From UBA5069 sp964560495 (GTDB lineage Bacteria > Chloroflexota > Anaerolineae > Caldilineales > Caldilineaceae): 64,000 nucleotides of DNA. Location: NCBI GenBank assembly GCA_964560495.1, contig CAZLMM010000025.1:1-64000 (forward strand), given 5' to 3'. A program made the translations under genes and the position numbers. The notes beneath the pieces were generated by a model, which worked only from the letters and a program-made list of their open reading frames with translations, made no database searches and was not told the origin of the DNA. Positions 34,782-43,261 of the stretch are shown one piece after another. The first letter of the stretch is position 1; every line of letters starts with the position of its first letter.

Positions 34782-35612
34782 CCTCCACAGCATACCACGT
34801 TGGGGAGCGAAAAGGAAAACCAGCGCAAAGATCAGCGTTGCGGTCAGCACCATGGTGGGGCCGGCCGCGGTGTTGACGTAGAAGGAAAGATAGAGACCGG
34901 TCACATTCGAAAAGACGCCGATCGCTGCGCCCACGAGCATCATCCAGGGCAGGCGGCGCGTGAGCAACTGCGCGGCTGCGGCCGGCGTCACCAGCATGGC
35001 GAGCATGAGCGCAATGCCCACCGTTTGTAACGAACCGACGATGGTGACAGCGATGAGCACCAGCAGCAGATAGCGCAAGAAGCGCGCTGGCAGGCGCAAC
35101 ATCAGGGCCAGGGTGGGGTCGAAGGTGAGCACCAGAAACTCTTTATAGAAAGCCACGATGACGGCAGCCACGGTCACGCTCAGGGCAAAGGTCCACCAGA
35201 GATCGGTTGTTGTGACGCCGAGCACGTCGCCAAAGAGGATGTGGGTCAAGTCCACGGCATAGCCCTGCACGGTGCTCATGAGCGCCACACCCAAAGCAAA
35301 GCTGCCAGCAAAGACGATGCCGATGGCCGTGTCCTCCTGCACGTTGCCGCGCTGGCTGATCACGCCGATGAGCAGCGCAGTAATGACGCCTGCCGCCAGC
35401 GCGCCCAGACTCAGGGGCCATGCCAACAAGAAGGCGATGACGATCCCCGGCAGGATGGCGTGGGAGAGCGCGTCGCCAAAGAATGACATGCCGCGCAGGA
35501 TCATGTAGCTGCCCACGACAGGGCAGATAGCCCCCACCATGAGCGCAGCCAACAACCCGCGCTGCATAAAGCCATAGCTGAGCGGTTCTGTGAACCAGTG
35601 AAGGACATTCAT
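34764..35612 (-). CDS. Metal ABC transporter permease (ZnuB/MntB family), orphan
   Basis: 282 residues with eight or so hydrophobic helices. Family signatures: ICPVVGSYMILRGMSFFGDAL, SHAILPGIVIAF, EDTAIGIVFAGSFALGVAL and VTPAAAAQLLTRRLPWMM. Such permeases import Zn, Mn or Fe together with a cluster A-I binding protein and an ATPase, neither of which is in the neighbourhood. They may lie elsewhere or have been lost. ATG 35612 gives a typical N-terminus; a GTG at 35666 would add 18 residues. Confidence 0.88.
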   Translation of the reverse strand: MNVLHWFTEPLSYGFMQRGLLAALMVGAICPVVGSYMILRGMSFFGDALSHAILPGIVIAFLLAWPLSLGALAAGVITALLIGVISQRGNVQEDTAIGIVFAGSFALGVALMSTVQGYAVDLTHILFGDVLGVTTTDLWWTFALSVTVAAVIVAFYKEFLVLTFDPTLALMLRLPARFLRYLLLVLIAVTIVGSLQTVGIALMLAMLVTPAAAAQLLTRRLPWMMLVGAAIGVFSNVTGLYLSFYVNTAAGPTMVLTATLIFALVFLFAPQRGMLWRQLRRS

Positions 35613-35762
35613 GCTTGTCGCCCACTCAGCTGGATCAACGGAGTCAATGAAGCAGTCATGCGACAACTATACCATGTCCACCATGCCGCCCAAGAAACCG
35701 TACTCTGAATTCCTCCATGAGTCGAGGCGAGCGCCTGGCGTCAGAAGGAGCAGATATGCAAC

Positions 35763-35791
35763 TTGCCCGATTTGCTGATGTGTACTACAAT
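35763..35791 (+). promoter_or_regulatory. Promoter of the sugar ABC transporter operon
   Basis: TTGCCC (35763-35768), 17-nt spacer, TACAAT (35786-35791). Downstream, ttcgagcttc occurs twice in direct orientation (near 35820 and 35836), a possible regulator site. AAGGAG precedes ATG 35877. Confidence 0.6.
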
Positions 35792-35876
35792 CAATCTTGC
35801 CCGTTGGGCGAACTTCCCGTTCGAGCTTCCCAATTCGAGCTTCTACCATTCCACAGTTAAATAGCAAGGAGTCACG

Positions 35877-37238
35877 ATGAGACAGACAAGTGTGTTCCAT
35901 TGGGGCAATGTCAGGAAGGGTTTCCTGGCATTGGGTATTTTGCTCGTGGTTGTATTGTTGGCAGCGTGCGCCGCGCCGGCAGCTGGCCCAGCAGCAGCGC
36001 CAGAGGCGGCTGAACCGGCTGCGGCCGAGCCGGCCGCAGAAGGCGGCGAAGGCGCGCTGGAGATCTTTTCGTGGTGGACTTCCGGCGGCGAGGTCGAGGC
36101 GCTGAATGCGTTGTACGAGATCTTTGCAGCACAGTATCCGGGAGTCGAGGTTCAGAATGCAGCGCTGGCGGGGGGCCAGGGTCAGGGCGGCAACATGAAG
36201 GCTCTGTTGGAAACCCGCATGATGGGCGGCGAGCCGCCAGATTCGTTCCAGGTGCACCTGGGTCGTGAGCTGATCGACAGCCACGTGATCGCCGACCGTA
36301 TGGAGCCGCTGGATTGGCTCTATGAAGAAGAGGGTCTCTACGACGTCTTCCCACCTGACGTGGTCGCCATTGCATCGTATGATGGCAAGCCTTATTCGGT
36401 GCCGGTCAACATTCACCGCTCAAACGTGCTGTGGTATCGCCCCAGCCGATTGGCAGAGGTTGGCGTCGAGAATCCGCCTGCCACATGGGATGAGTTCTTC
36501 GCGGTTGCCGAGCAATTGAAGGCTGCCGGCATTCCGGCCATGGCAATTGCCGAACAGGGCGGCGCTGGCGGCTTCTCCGGCCACATCTTCGAGAACATCT
36601 TGGTTTCTGTCATGGGGCCGGAAAAGTATCGCGGTCTTTTCGACGGAACGACCGGCTGGGACGACCCAGACGTCACCACGTCGCTGGAAATCCTGAACAA
36701 GATCTATGACTACGCCAACCCGGACTTCCCCAGCACCAGTTGGGGCGACATCAACGATCGCTTTGTCGCCGATGATGGTCCTGCCATGATGTTGATGGGT
36801 GACTGGACCCACGGCGTGTTGATGTCCAAAGGCTTCACCGACTACCATTGGGCGCCGGCGCCAGGCACCGAAGGTCTCTTCATGGTGCTTTCTGACTCAT
36901 TTGGCTTGCCCAAAGGCGCGCCAAATCGGGAAAACGCTATCAACTTCCTCCGCATTGTCGGCTCAAAAGAGGGGCAGGATGCCTTCAACCCCATCAAGGG
37001 TTCGATTCCCGCGCGCACAGACGGCGACCGCAGCAAGTATGACCAGTACTTGAATGAGGCCATGGATGCGTTCCAGTCTGACGTGGGCGTGCCGAGCATC
37101 CAGCATGGCGCGGCTGCCAAGCAGTCTTTCCTGCTCGACTACGACATTGCATTGGCCGATCTTTCCACCAACCGAGATGTAGCCAAGGCGCAGCAAATGC
37201 TTGTAGATGCAGCTGCGGCTGCAGGTTTTGGGCAATAG
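35877..37238 (+). CDS. Sugar-type ABC transporter substrate-binding lipoprotein
   Basis: 453 residues, extracellular solute-binding protein family 1. Lipoprotein signal: LGILLVVVLLAAC with the lipidated Cys at residue 31, followed by an Ala/Pro/Glu-rich linker. Mature-domain motifs: LEIFSWWTSGGEVEAL, GGNMKALLETRMMGGEPPDS and AMMLMGDWTHGVLMSKG. These fit oligosaccharide or polyol binders such as GlcB/UgpB-like proteins; the ligand is unknown. Two permease genes follow; the ATPase is absent, as is common where a shared MsmK-type ATPase serves several importers. Confidence 0.93.
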   Translation: MRQTSVFHWGNVRKGFLALGILLVVVLLAACAAPAAGPAAAPEAAEPAAAEPAAEGGEGALEIFSWWTSGGEVEALNALYEIFAAQYPGVEVQNAALAGGQGQGGNMKALLETRMMGGEPPDSFQVHLGRELIDSHVIADRMEPLDWLYEEEGLYDVFPPDVVAIASYDGKPYSVPVNIHRSNVLWYRPSRLAEVGVENPPATWDEFFAVAEQLKAAGIPAMAIAEQGGAGGFSGHIFENILVSVMGPEKYRGLFDGTTGWDDPDVTTSLEILNKIYDYANPDFPSTSWGDINDRFVADDGPAMMLMGDWTHGVLMSKGFTDYHWAPAPGTEGLFMVLSDSFGLPKGAPNRENAINFLRIVGSKEGQDAFNPIKGSIPARTDGDRSKYDQYLNEAMDAFQSDVGVPSIQHGAAAKQSFLLDYDIALADLSTNRDVAKAQQMLVDAAAAAGFGQ

Positions 37239-37242
37239 GCCG

Positions 37243-38184
37243 ATGGCCGAATCAACCATCCAGGGGGGAGCGAGAGCCTCGCTCTCCCCAACCACTCGTA
37301 AACGCAGATGGCCCACGTGGCTGCGCGGCGATACCTTAATCGCTGTCATTGTCCTATTGCCGTCGATCATTGCTGTGGCGATCTTCATCTATAGCTTCAT
37401 CCTGTGGACTGGCTACATCTCCACGGTCAAATGGAATTCGCCCATCCAGGATTTTACGTTCGTGGGGTTGGACAATTGGTCGCAGCTCTTCCAGATGGAA
37501 CGCTTCCGCTGGGACCTGCGCAATCTGGTGCTCTATGCACTTGGCTTCATGAGCCAGTGCATCATCTTTGGCTTTCTCATCGCAGTCTTACTGGATCAAA
37601 AAATCAAGGGCGAGGCGCTCTTTCGCACAGTTGTCATTTTCCCCTTTGCGGTCTCCGCCATCGTCACCGGTGTGGCCTGGCGTTGGCTGATGCAGCCCAC
37701 CACGGGCCTCAACCTGTTGTTCGCCAAGCTCGGGTTTGCGCACAGTGATTTTGCCTGGAACGCCGATCCCCGTTGGGGCATTCTAGCCATCTCCCTGGCG
37801 GCTTCGTGGCAATTCACAGGCTATGTCATGGCGCTTTATCTGGCGGGTCTGCGCGGCATCCCCAGCGAGTTGCGCGAAGCGGCTGCTATCGACGGCGCCG
37901 GCACAATCGCCACCTATCGTCACGTCATCATCCCCTTGCTCATGCCGGTCACCTTTACAGTCCTCGTCCTCACCGGCATGAACTCGATCCGGGTTTTCGA
38001 TCTCGTCACTATGTTGGCAGGCCCAGCTTTTACCACTGACACACTGGGCTTTCATATGTATCAAGCGACCTTTGGGATGTATCGCTTCTCATTGGGCGCT
38101 GCCCTCGGCTTCTTCATGATTTTTCTGTCCCTCTTCCTGGTTGTACCCTACCTGATGAGCATGCGCAGAGAGGTGGAGCGATGA
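37243..38184 (+). CDS. Sugar ABC transporter permease (MalF/UgpA type)
   Basis: 313 residues with six transmembrane helices. The inner-membrane coupling EAA loop is EAAAIDGAGTIATYRHVIIPLL (core AAAIDGAGTIATYRHVIIP), the site that contacts the ATPase. The N-terminal 30 residues are basic and cytoplasmic. ATG 37243 lies four bases after the binding-protein stop, and the stop overlaps the next start (ATGA). Confidence 0.93.
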   Translation: MAESTIQGGARASLSPTTRKRRWPTWLRGDTLIAVIVLLPSIIAVAIFIYSFILWTGYISTVKWNSPIQDFTFVGLDNWSQLFQMERFRWDLRNLVLYALGFMSQCIIFGFLIAVLLDQKIKGEALFRTVVIFPFAVSAIVTGVAWRWLMQPTTGLNLLFAKLGFAHSDFAWNADPRWGILAISLAASWQFTGYVMALYLAGLRGIPSELREAAAIDGAGTIATYRHVIIPLLMPVTFTVLVLTGMNSIRVFDLVTMLAGPAFTTDTLGFHMYQATFGMYRFSLGAALGFFMIFLSLFLVVPYLMSMRREVER

Positions 38185-39008
38185 GTGGAAATCGCTTGTG
38201 GACGCGCAGCGCGATCTACTTGGTGTTGATCGCGTTTTGCGCCTTCTATATCATGCCGTTCTACGTGATGATCATCACTGGACTGAAACCCTATGCAGAT
38301 GTCAACGTGACCCGCATGTGGGAACTGCCCACCAGCCCGACTCTGGAGGGCATCGTTGCCGCATGGGAGCGAGTTGCACCAAACTTCAGGAACAGCATCC
38401 TCATTACGATTCCTGCCGCGCTGATCTCGGCTTTCATTGGCTCGATCAATGGCTATATTTTTGCCAAGTGGCGTTTTCCTGGCTCGGACACGATCTTCAT
38501 CCTCTTTTTGGTTGGCATGTTCCTGCCCTACCAGGGGATTCTGATTCCCCTGGTGCGCGCTCTGCAGATCGTTGGGCTATATGGCACTGTGCCGGGTTTG
38601 ATCATGGTGCACTGCATCTTCGGCATCCCCATTACGGCGCTCCTCTTTCGCGGCTACTATGCAGGCATTCCCAATGAATTGCTCGATGCGGGCAAGATCG
38701 ACGGCTGTGGTTTCTTTGGTCTCTATCGCCACATTCTGCTGCCCATTTCTATGCCCGCCTTTGCCGTCGTATTGCTTTGGCAATTCACTTCTATCTGGAA
38801 CGATTTCCTCATCGGTCTGGTGGTGTTGAGCAACCCGCGGCTGGCGCCTATCAACGTAGCCGTGCAGAATATCGCCGGCAGCTGGAGCGTGGAATGGAAT
38901 GTCCAGATGTCTGCCGCGCTCATCGCCGCTGCGCCTACCATCATCGTCTATCTTCTCTTGGGCAAACTCTTCATGCGCGGCCTGCTGGCCGGTTCGTTGA
39001 AAGGTTGA
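38181..39008 (+). CDS. Sugar ABC transporter permease (MalG/UgpE type)
   Basis: 275 residues with six transmembrane helices. EAA-type loop: LLDAGKIDGCGFFGLYRHIL, then LPISMPAFAVVLLWQFTSIW. It overlaps the previous permease by four bases and pairs with it to form the heterodimeric channel. A Cys replaces the usual Ala after DG in the loop (KIDGCGF), a tolerated variation. Confidence 0.93.
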   Translation: MSGNRLWTRSAIYLVLIAFCAFYIMPFYVMIITGLKPYADVNVTRMWELPTSPTLEGIVAAWERVAPNFRNSILITIPAALISAFIGSINGYIFAKWRFPGSDTIFILFLVGMFLPYQGILIPLVRALQIVGLYGTVPGLIMVHCIFGIPITALLFRGYYAGIPNELLDAGKIDGCGFFGLYRHILLPISMPAFAVVLLWQFTSIWNDFLIGLVVLSNPRLAPINVAVQNIAGSWSVEWNVQMSAALIAAAPTIIVYLLLGKLFMRGLLAGSLKG

Positions 39009-39072
39009 CGCACAAACCGGGTTTCTCGCTGGAACTCGGTTTGTGACACTTCATCTGGCTTTCCTGCTTGCC

Positions 39073-39969
39073 ATGCGCATCCTCACCTTCAACATCCACG
39101 GCTGGCGCACTGCCGATGGCCGTCCCAATTTGTCCGCCGTGGCCGACGTCATCACCACCGCGCAGGCTGACATCGTTGGTCTCAACGAGGTGCACCACCC
39201 ACGCGTCGTAGAGGGCGATGAGCGACCGGCCCTTGAAGCGCTGGCTGCTCGCCTGGATCTCTTTTTCGTCTTTGGACCTTGTCTGCGCTGGCCGGCGCAA
39301 GAGAACATGCCGCCCCAGGCCTATGGCAACGCGCTCCTCAGCCGCTGGCCCATCATCGCCAGCGCCGGTCATCATCTGACGCCTAAAGAAGAGGACGCAC
39401 AGGGGGTGCTGGAAGGCAAAGAGCAACGCGGTTTGTTGGAGGGCCGGATTCTGCTCCCCAACGGCCACTCCTTGACAGTCTATGTCACTCATCTGGACCA
39501 CACCAGCGAAGAGGCGCGACTGGTGCAGTTGCGCGTCGCTCGCACCTGGCTCGTGCGCGACCGCAATCGTCCCCACCTGGTGCTGGGCGATTTTAACGCC
39601 ATCCACCCATGGGATTTCAACCACGCGTCAGAAAAGCTGACCACCCTGAAGGCTAACCCACTGGCTGCGCACATGGCTGGCGGCGCGGCCGGGCCACGCG
39701 TCATTGCGCAAATGGAAAAGGCCGGTTACGTCGATCTCTATCAGCGGTTCGGTCCGCCCGGAGCAAAATCTTTCCTCACGACCGCCGATCACCCCATGCG
39801 CATCGACTACATCTTCGCCAGTCAATCGCTTGCACCCTCTGTCACCTCATGCGCCATCCTGGCAGATTTTGACCACGTTTCAGACCACAGGCCTATATTG
39901 GCGCAAATGGGCTGGCCGGCAGAGGCCAGTGTCGCTCTTACGGATCGGTCAGGGCAAGGACAGCAATGA
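39073..39969 (+). CDS. Endonuclease/exonuclease/phosphatase (EEP) family hydrolase
   Basis: 298 residues. The EEP catalytic set is complete: LTFNIHGW (Asn), VGLNEVHHP (metal Glu), VYVTHLDHTSE (His), VLGDFNAIHP (Asp/Asn), RIDYIFAS (Asp) and VSDHRPILA (Asp-His). There is no signal peptide. Substrates of this family range from DNA to phospholipids and inositol phosphates, so the role is open. ATG 39073 (MRILTFNIHG) is the natural start. It follows the sugar permeases by 64 nt and may be cotranscribed with them. Confidence 0.87.
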   Translation: MRILTFNIHGWRTADGRPNLSAVADVITTAQADIVGLNEVHHPRVVEGDERPALEALAARLDLFFVFGPCLRWPAQENMPPQAYGNALLSRWPIIASAGHHLTPKEEDAQGVLEGKEQRGLLEGRILLPNGHSLTVYVTHLDHTSEEARLVQLRVARTWLVRDRNRPHLVLGDFNAIHPWDFNHASEKLTTLKANPLAAHMAGGAAGPRVIAQMEKAGYVDLYQRFGPPGAKSFLTTADHPMRIDYIFASQSLAPSVTSCAILADFDHVSDHRPILAQMGWPAEASVALTDRSGQGQQ

Positions 39970-40324
39970 TGAAGTATAATCGTAGATGAAGCCCTGCTGG
40001 AACATCGCCGCGAAGCGCGGCAGATCATTCGGCCAATGGATAGCGCCGGCGGGAAGCAGCGCCTCTTGCAGGAATAGGATGCCGGCCAGCTTGTCTTCGG
40101 CCTGTTCAAGGCGGATCAGCGCCAATGCCAGCTCTTTCTGCTGCGCTGCCGGCAAAAGGTCAACGCCCTCTTCCCCCTCTCCACTGGTGCAACGCCGCGC
40201 AGATATCCGCCATCTTGGCCCCGCAAAAGGGAATGACGTGCTTGAGATAGCCTTCCCACCAGGCCCTGGTCTTGGGGTCGGCGCGTTGGTTGAGTTGTTG
40301 TTGAAGGTGAACGATCAGGCTCAT
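39949..40324 (-). pseudogene. Frameshifted, truncated DNA alkylation repair (AlkD-like) gene
   Basis: From ATG 40324 the frame reads MSLIVHLQQQLNQRADP, TRAWWEGYLKHVIPFCGAKM and ADICAALHQW, typical of bacterial AlkD-like glycosylases. It then hits a stop at 40160 after a purine-rich stretch (agagggggaag). The similarity resumes in another frame as EEGVDLLPAAQQKELALALI, EQAEDKLAGILFLQEALLP and FAAMFQQGFIYDY, ending at 39949. Only about 115 residues of a usual 220 or more remain, so both a frameshift and a 3' truncation are present. The truncation point coincides with the end of the EEP gene. Confidence 0.78.
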
Positions 40325-40405
40325 CTTGCTTTCACCAGGGGGTGCGCCCGATGCCAGGCCACGGTCGCCTTGATCGCCTCGGCGATGGGCGTGGCTCCGA
40401 ACGGC
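40321..40405 (-). pseudogene. C-terminal fragment of an NAD-dependent epimerase
   Basis: On the minus strand 40405-40321 reads PFGATPIAEAIKATVAWHRA then HPLVKAR and stop. This matches the C-terminus of the epimerase at 41425 (FGVKATPIEEAIKATVAWYR). At DNA level 40342-40396 and 41479-41533 agree at 49 of 55 positions. No upstream part of the gene survives, so it is the tail of a lost paralogue or a recombination product. Its TGA overlaps the AlkD-like ATG. Confidence 0.8.
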
Positions 40406-40450
40406 TGCGCGCTGCCGGACAAAGCGCCAGTCGTTCGGAGCCACGCAGCT

Positions 40451-40978
40451 TCAAAGTTTTCCCACAGCTTCCAACGCTGCCTTGATGGTCGCCAGCGGCA
40501 GGAGGAGGATCAATGGGGCATCGAGAAGGCGCAACGCGCCATAGCCCGCGTACCAGCTTGCCACGGACTCGTTCTTGGCGTCAATGAGCAGGGCGACGCC
40601 GCCGACCTCCTGGCTGGCGCGTAGACAGCGCCGGCCAGCCGCCAGTAGCAATTGGCCGCCCAGACCCTGTCGCTGCACCGGACGATCAACCGCCAGCCGG
40701 CCCAGGCGAAACGCAGGGATGTCGTAGCGGCCCAATCGCCGCCTGATCGCTTCGGGAGCGCGCGCGAACTCGACGGATGCGGGGCTAAGGATGTAGAACC
40801 CCAGCACGCGCGTCGCATCGTCATCAGCCACGGCAACGAAGGTCTTGGCGCCGCCATGCTCATGGGTCTGGCGAGCATAGCGGCGCAGGAACTCATTCAG
40901 CACCGCGTCACCACAGTCGAACGCGTCCCGATTGTGCAGCCTAGAGATTGGCCCCTCGTGCCAGGGCGGAACAGTCAT
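40451..40978 (-). CDS. GNAT acetyltransferase toxin (TacT/AtaT-like)
   Basis: 175 residues. The N-terminal FDCGDAVLNEFLRRYARQTH is the signature of GNAT toxins that acetylate aminoacyl-tRNA. The acetyl-CoA site is in RLAVDRPVQRQGLGGQLLLA (R/Q-x-x-G-x-G), and the SVASWYAGYGALRL segment supplies the conserved Tyr near the C-terminus. It overlaps its DUF1778 antitoxin gene as ATGA. Known partners and gene order support the toxin assignment. Confidence 0.93.
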   Translation of the reverse strand: MTVPPWHEGPISRLHNRDAFDCGDAVLNEFLRRYARQTHEHGGAKTFVAVADDDATRVLGFYILSPASVEFARAPEAIRRRLGRYDIPAFRLGRLAVDRPVQRQGLGGQLLLAAGRRCLRASQEVGGVALLIDAKNESVASWYAGYGALRLLDAPLILLLPLATIKAALEAVGKL

Positions 40979-41253
40979 GGCAGGTCCGGCAACACGTTCG
41001 CAGCCGCCATCAACTTCGCGTTCGGCAACGGCGGTTTGTCAAGCGCGTCCAGGACGCGCAGGCTGTCCCGCTCTGACAGGACCACGCACTCAGCCTCAGC
41101 GATCACCGCCCTGGCCGCCTGCACGGCGTTGCGCAAGACAAAGGTCGTCAGATCGGTCTGGGTGTAGGCGGCAGCGCGCAGCAATAGCACCTTGTCTTCG
41201 GGGCGGATGCGAAAGGACATACGGCTGCTATCTTGCACAGCGACTCGCGGCAT
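40975..41253 (-). CDS. DUF1778 (ribbon-helix-helix) antitoxin
   Basis: 92 residues. The N-terminal ribbon-helix-helix, SRMSFRIRPEDKVLLLRAAA followed by YTQTDLTTFVLRNAVQAAR, binds DNA, and the C-terminal SERDSLRVLDALDKPPLPN is the toxin-neutralising tail of TacA-like antitoxins. ATG 41253 has a strong AAGGAGG. It is encoded upstream of and overlapping the GNAT toxin. Autoregulation is likely given the palindromic sequence in its promoter. Confidence 0.92.
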   Translation of the reverse strand: MPRVAVQDSSRMSFRIRPEDKVLLLRAAAYTQTDLTTFVLRNAVQAARAVIAEAECVVLSERDSLRVLDALDKPPLPNAKLMAAANVLPDLP

Positions 41254-41280
41254 ACAGTACCTCCTTTTGTACGCATTGAA

Positions 41281-41310
41281 ATTGTACATCAATAGTGGTG
41301 ATGTTGTCAA
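41281..41310 (-). promoter_or_regulatory. Promoter of the DUF1778-GNAT module
   Basis: Minus strand: TTGACA (41305-41310), 18-nt spacer, TACAAT (41281-41286). Around the -10, TTGTAC and GTACATCAA form an imperfect inverted repeat with the antitoxin leader, a plausible RHH operator. Confidence 0.7.
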
Positions 41311-41333
41311 AGCCGGCAGCGCGGACAGGTGCA

Positions 41334-41375
41334 TCCCAGGATTTTGACAGGCATCCCGTTTCCCAAAATCTGGGA
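41334..41375 (-). terminator. Inverted repeat between epimerase and antitoxin genes
   Basis: TCCCAGGATTTTG (41334-41346) pairs with CAAAATCTGGGA (41364-41375) with a single bulged base. It lies 50 nt after the epimerase stop and may terminate that transcript, though no T-tract follows. Confidence 0.45.
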
Positions 41376-41424
41376 CAGACCCGCACGGACAGCGCTGCGG
41401 TCATTCGCAGTCGTCCGCACCGCA

Positions 41425-42417
41425 TCATCTGGTCGCTGAAACCTGATGGGACGAGCCGTATCCCGACTTGCTCACCGGGTACGCCCGATACCAGGCCACG
41501 GTCGCCTTGATTGCCTCTTCGATGGGCGTGGCCTTGACGCCGAAGGTCCGCTCGAACTTGCTGCTGTCCACCACGAAGGGCTTCTCGAACTCGTACAGCA
41601 TCTCCACCGACTCGCGCGCCGCGGGGATGAAGATGCCGCCGAGTTGCAGCATCAGCCTGCTCATGCCGCTGACCTTGAGCGGGTGGCCGGTCTCGGCGAA
41701 GACCAGCCCGGCGAACTGGCGTTGTGTGATCTGGGGACAGTCGTTGGGGACGTGCCAGGCCTGGCCCAGGGCCTCCTCCCGTTCGCCCAGGATGACCAGG
41801 GCCTTGCCGAAGTCCTCGATGTAGGTCGCAGTGTGGGGGGTGTCCAGCTTGCCGGCGAAGCTGGCCGTCTTGCCGGCCAGGGCCGGGTAAAAGACGCGCT
41901 CGCCGTGGGAGGAGCCGAGCGCCCACGGCCCGAAGAAGTCGGAGCCACGGCCCAGGGCCACTTGCACCTTGCCTGCCTTGTGCGCGGCCAGCGCCGCCTC
42001 GCTCATCGCCGCCCGCACCCTGCCCTTGCGGGTATGGGCGGCATGGGGCAGGTCTTCGGTCAGCGGTTTGCCGTTTGTGTCGCCGTACATGTAGGTGTTC
42101 TCGCCGATGACCAGCTTCACGCCGGCGCCGGTCAGCCCCTCGATGATGGCGGCTTGCAGGGGCGGGAATTTCTGCGGCCATTCGTGATAGGCCGGCTGGG
42201 CGCACTGATAGGCCACGGTCGCGCCCTGGGTCAGCTTGCGCACTGTGGCCGCGTCGTAGAGGTCGCCGGCGACCAACTCGACGCCCTGCGGAGCGTCGGC
42301 CATCTGGCCGCTACGGCTGATTACGCGCACGGACTTGCCGCGGCGGACGAGTTCATTGACGACGGAGCGGCCGAGCGGGCCGCTGCCAAAGACGACGTGT
42401 AGGTTGGATGTTGTCAT
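41425..42417 (-). CDS. NAD(P)-dependent epimerase/dehydratase family protein
   Basis: 330 residues, Rossmann fold of the extended or atypical SDR type. The nucleotide-binding N-terminus is HVVFGSGPLGRSVVNELVRRG (GxGxxG variant GSGPLG), and NTYMYGD resembles the active-site Tyr region without the full YxxxK: the Lys is not four residues later. Further SDR-like segments are PHTATYIEDFGKALVILGER and AWHVPNDCPQITQRQF. The substrate is unknown. ATG 42417 has AAGGGGAC upstream; ATG 42441 overlaps the TetR gene. Co-transcription with the regulator is likely. Confidence 0.85.
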   Translation of the reverse strand: MTTSNLHVVFGSGPLGRSVVNELVRRGKSVRVISRSGQMADAPQGVELVAGDLYDAATVRKLTQGATVAYQCAQPAYHEWPQKFPPLQAAIIEGLTGAGVKLVIGENTYMYGDTNGKPLTEDLPHAAHTRKGRVRAAMSEAALAAHKAGKVQVALGRGSDFFGPWALGSSHGERVFYPALAGKTASFAGKLDTPHTATYIEDFGKALVILGEREEALGQAWHVPNDCPQITQRQFAGLVFAETGHPLKVSGMSRLMLQLGGIFIPAARESVEMLYEFEKPFVVDSSKFERTFGVKATPIEEAIKATVAWYRAYPVSKSGYGSSHQVSATR

Positions 42418-42433
42418 GCTTGTCCCCTTGAAG

Positions 42434-43168
42434 TCACTCATTTTCGGTTTCCTTGTTTGACGGAGTCAGACCGAGCTGGCCGAGAAACGCGGTCATCTCG
42501 TAGCGGTACATGGCGGCGGGGTCGCCCACCAGTGGCTGCAGGTGGCCGTACATTTCCAGTGCGGTCAGGCCATAGATGCGCGCCCAGCCGCTCATCAGGA
42601 GGCCCATCAGCGGGTCAGGCACGTCGATCCCCGACAACTGCCGCCAGGCCGCTACCCCGGCGGCGACGGCCGGCGGCACAGTCGCGTATGCGCTGGGGAT
42701 GGTCAGTTCGCCGCTGGCGTGGGCGCGGATGAACCAGCGGAACAGCCCCAGGAAGGGCCGCCGGGCCAGGGGGAGGGTCAGCTCCGCCGGCGCCTGGTAG
42801 CCGGGGATGGGGTTGCCGCCGATGAGTTGGAAGTCGGTAGGATGCGCCATCGCCCACTGCCGATAGGCCAGGCAGAGGACCAGGATCTTGTCGAAGGCCC
42901 GATCTGATTCCTCCGCCGCCTCCGCCGCTTCCATCGCCTCAGCCAGGTCGGTGAAGGCATCCACGAGCAGGGCGGTGACCAGGTCTTCCAGGCGGGGGAA
43001 GTAGTTGTAGATGGCCGGGGCGGTGATGCCCAGGGTGCGAGCGATGCCGCGTAGGGTGAGGCCAGCGGCGCCGTGCGCCGCCATCTGGGCGCGGGCGGCG
43101 GTCTTGATGTCGGTGGCCATGTCGATGGCGCCGCGGGCGCGAATCTGTTGTTGCGTAGGACGAGGCAT
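42434..43168 (-). CDS. TetR family transcriptional regulator (WHG C-terminal domain)
   Basis: 244 residues. The N-terminal HTH (about 20-65) contains GLTLRGIARTLGITAPAIYN and YFPRLEDLVTALL. The C-terminal half has the WHG-type pattern (RQWAMAHPTDFQLIGGNPIPG, FRWFIRAHASGELTIP, MGLLMSGWARIYGLTALEMYG). It is the first gene of the operon with the epimerase and is preceded by a strong palindrome covering its own -10, so it probably represses itself and the epimerase until a ligand binds. Start ATG 43168 with GGAGTCGAG. Confidence 0.93.
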   Translation of the reverse strand: MPRPTQQQIRARGAIDMATDIKTAARAQMAAHGAAGLTLRGIARTLGITAPAIYNYFPRLEDLVTALLVDAFTDLAEAMEAAEAAEESDRAFDKILVLCLAYRQWAMAHPTDFQLIGGNPIPGYQAPAELTLPLARRPFLGLFRWFIRAHASGELTIPSAYATVPPAVAAGVAAWRQLSGIDVPDPLMGLLMSGWARIYGLTALEMYGHLQPLVGDPAAMYRYEMTAFLGQLGLTPSNKETENE

Positions 43169-43178
43169 CTCGACTCCT

Positions 43179-43235
43179 AAAATAAACGATGTAAATTTAT
43201 GGCGTAAATATACAGCGTTTGTTTTAGTTTGTCAA
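43179..43235 (-). promoter_or_regulatory. Promoter and palindromic operator of the TetR-epimerase operon
   Basis: Minus strand: TTGACA (43230-43235), 17-nt spacer, TATATT (43207-43212). The region 43179-43199 and 43205-43225 form an inverted repeat matching at 18 of 21 positions around a 5-bp centre, covering the -10 and extending to the start codon side. This layout fits steric repression by the TetR dimer. Confidence 0.85.
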
Positions 43236-43261
43236 GCCCCAATTTTCCCCATTGATTGAGC

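Noticed and set aside
41446..42402. Plus-strand frame of 318 codons opposite the epimerase
   Set aside because: Shadow of the minus-strand Rossmann protein; no ribosome site or recognisable domain.
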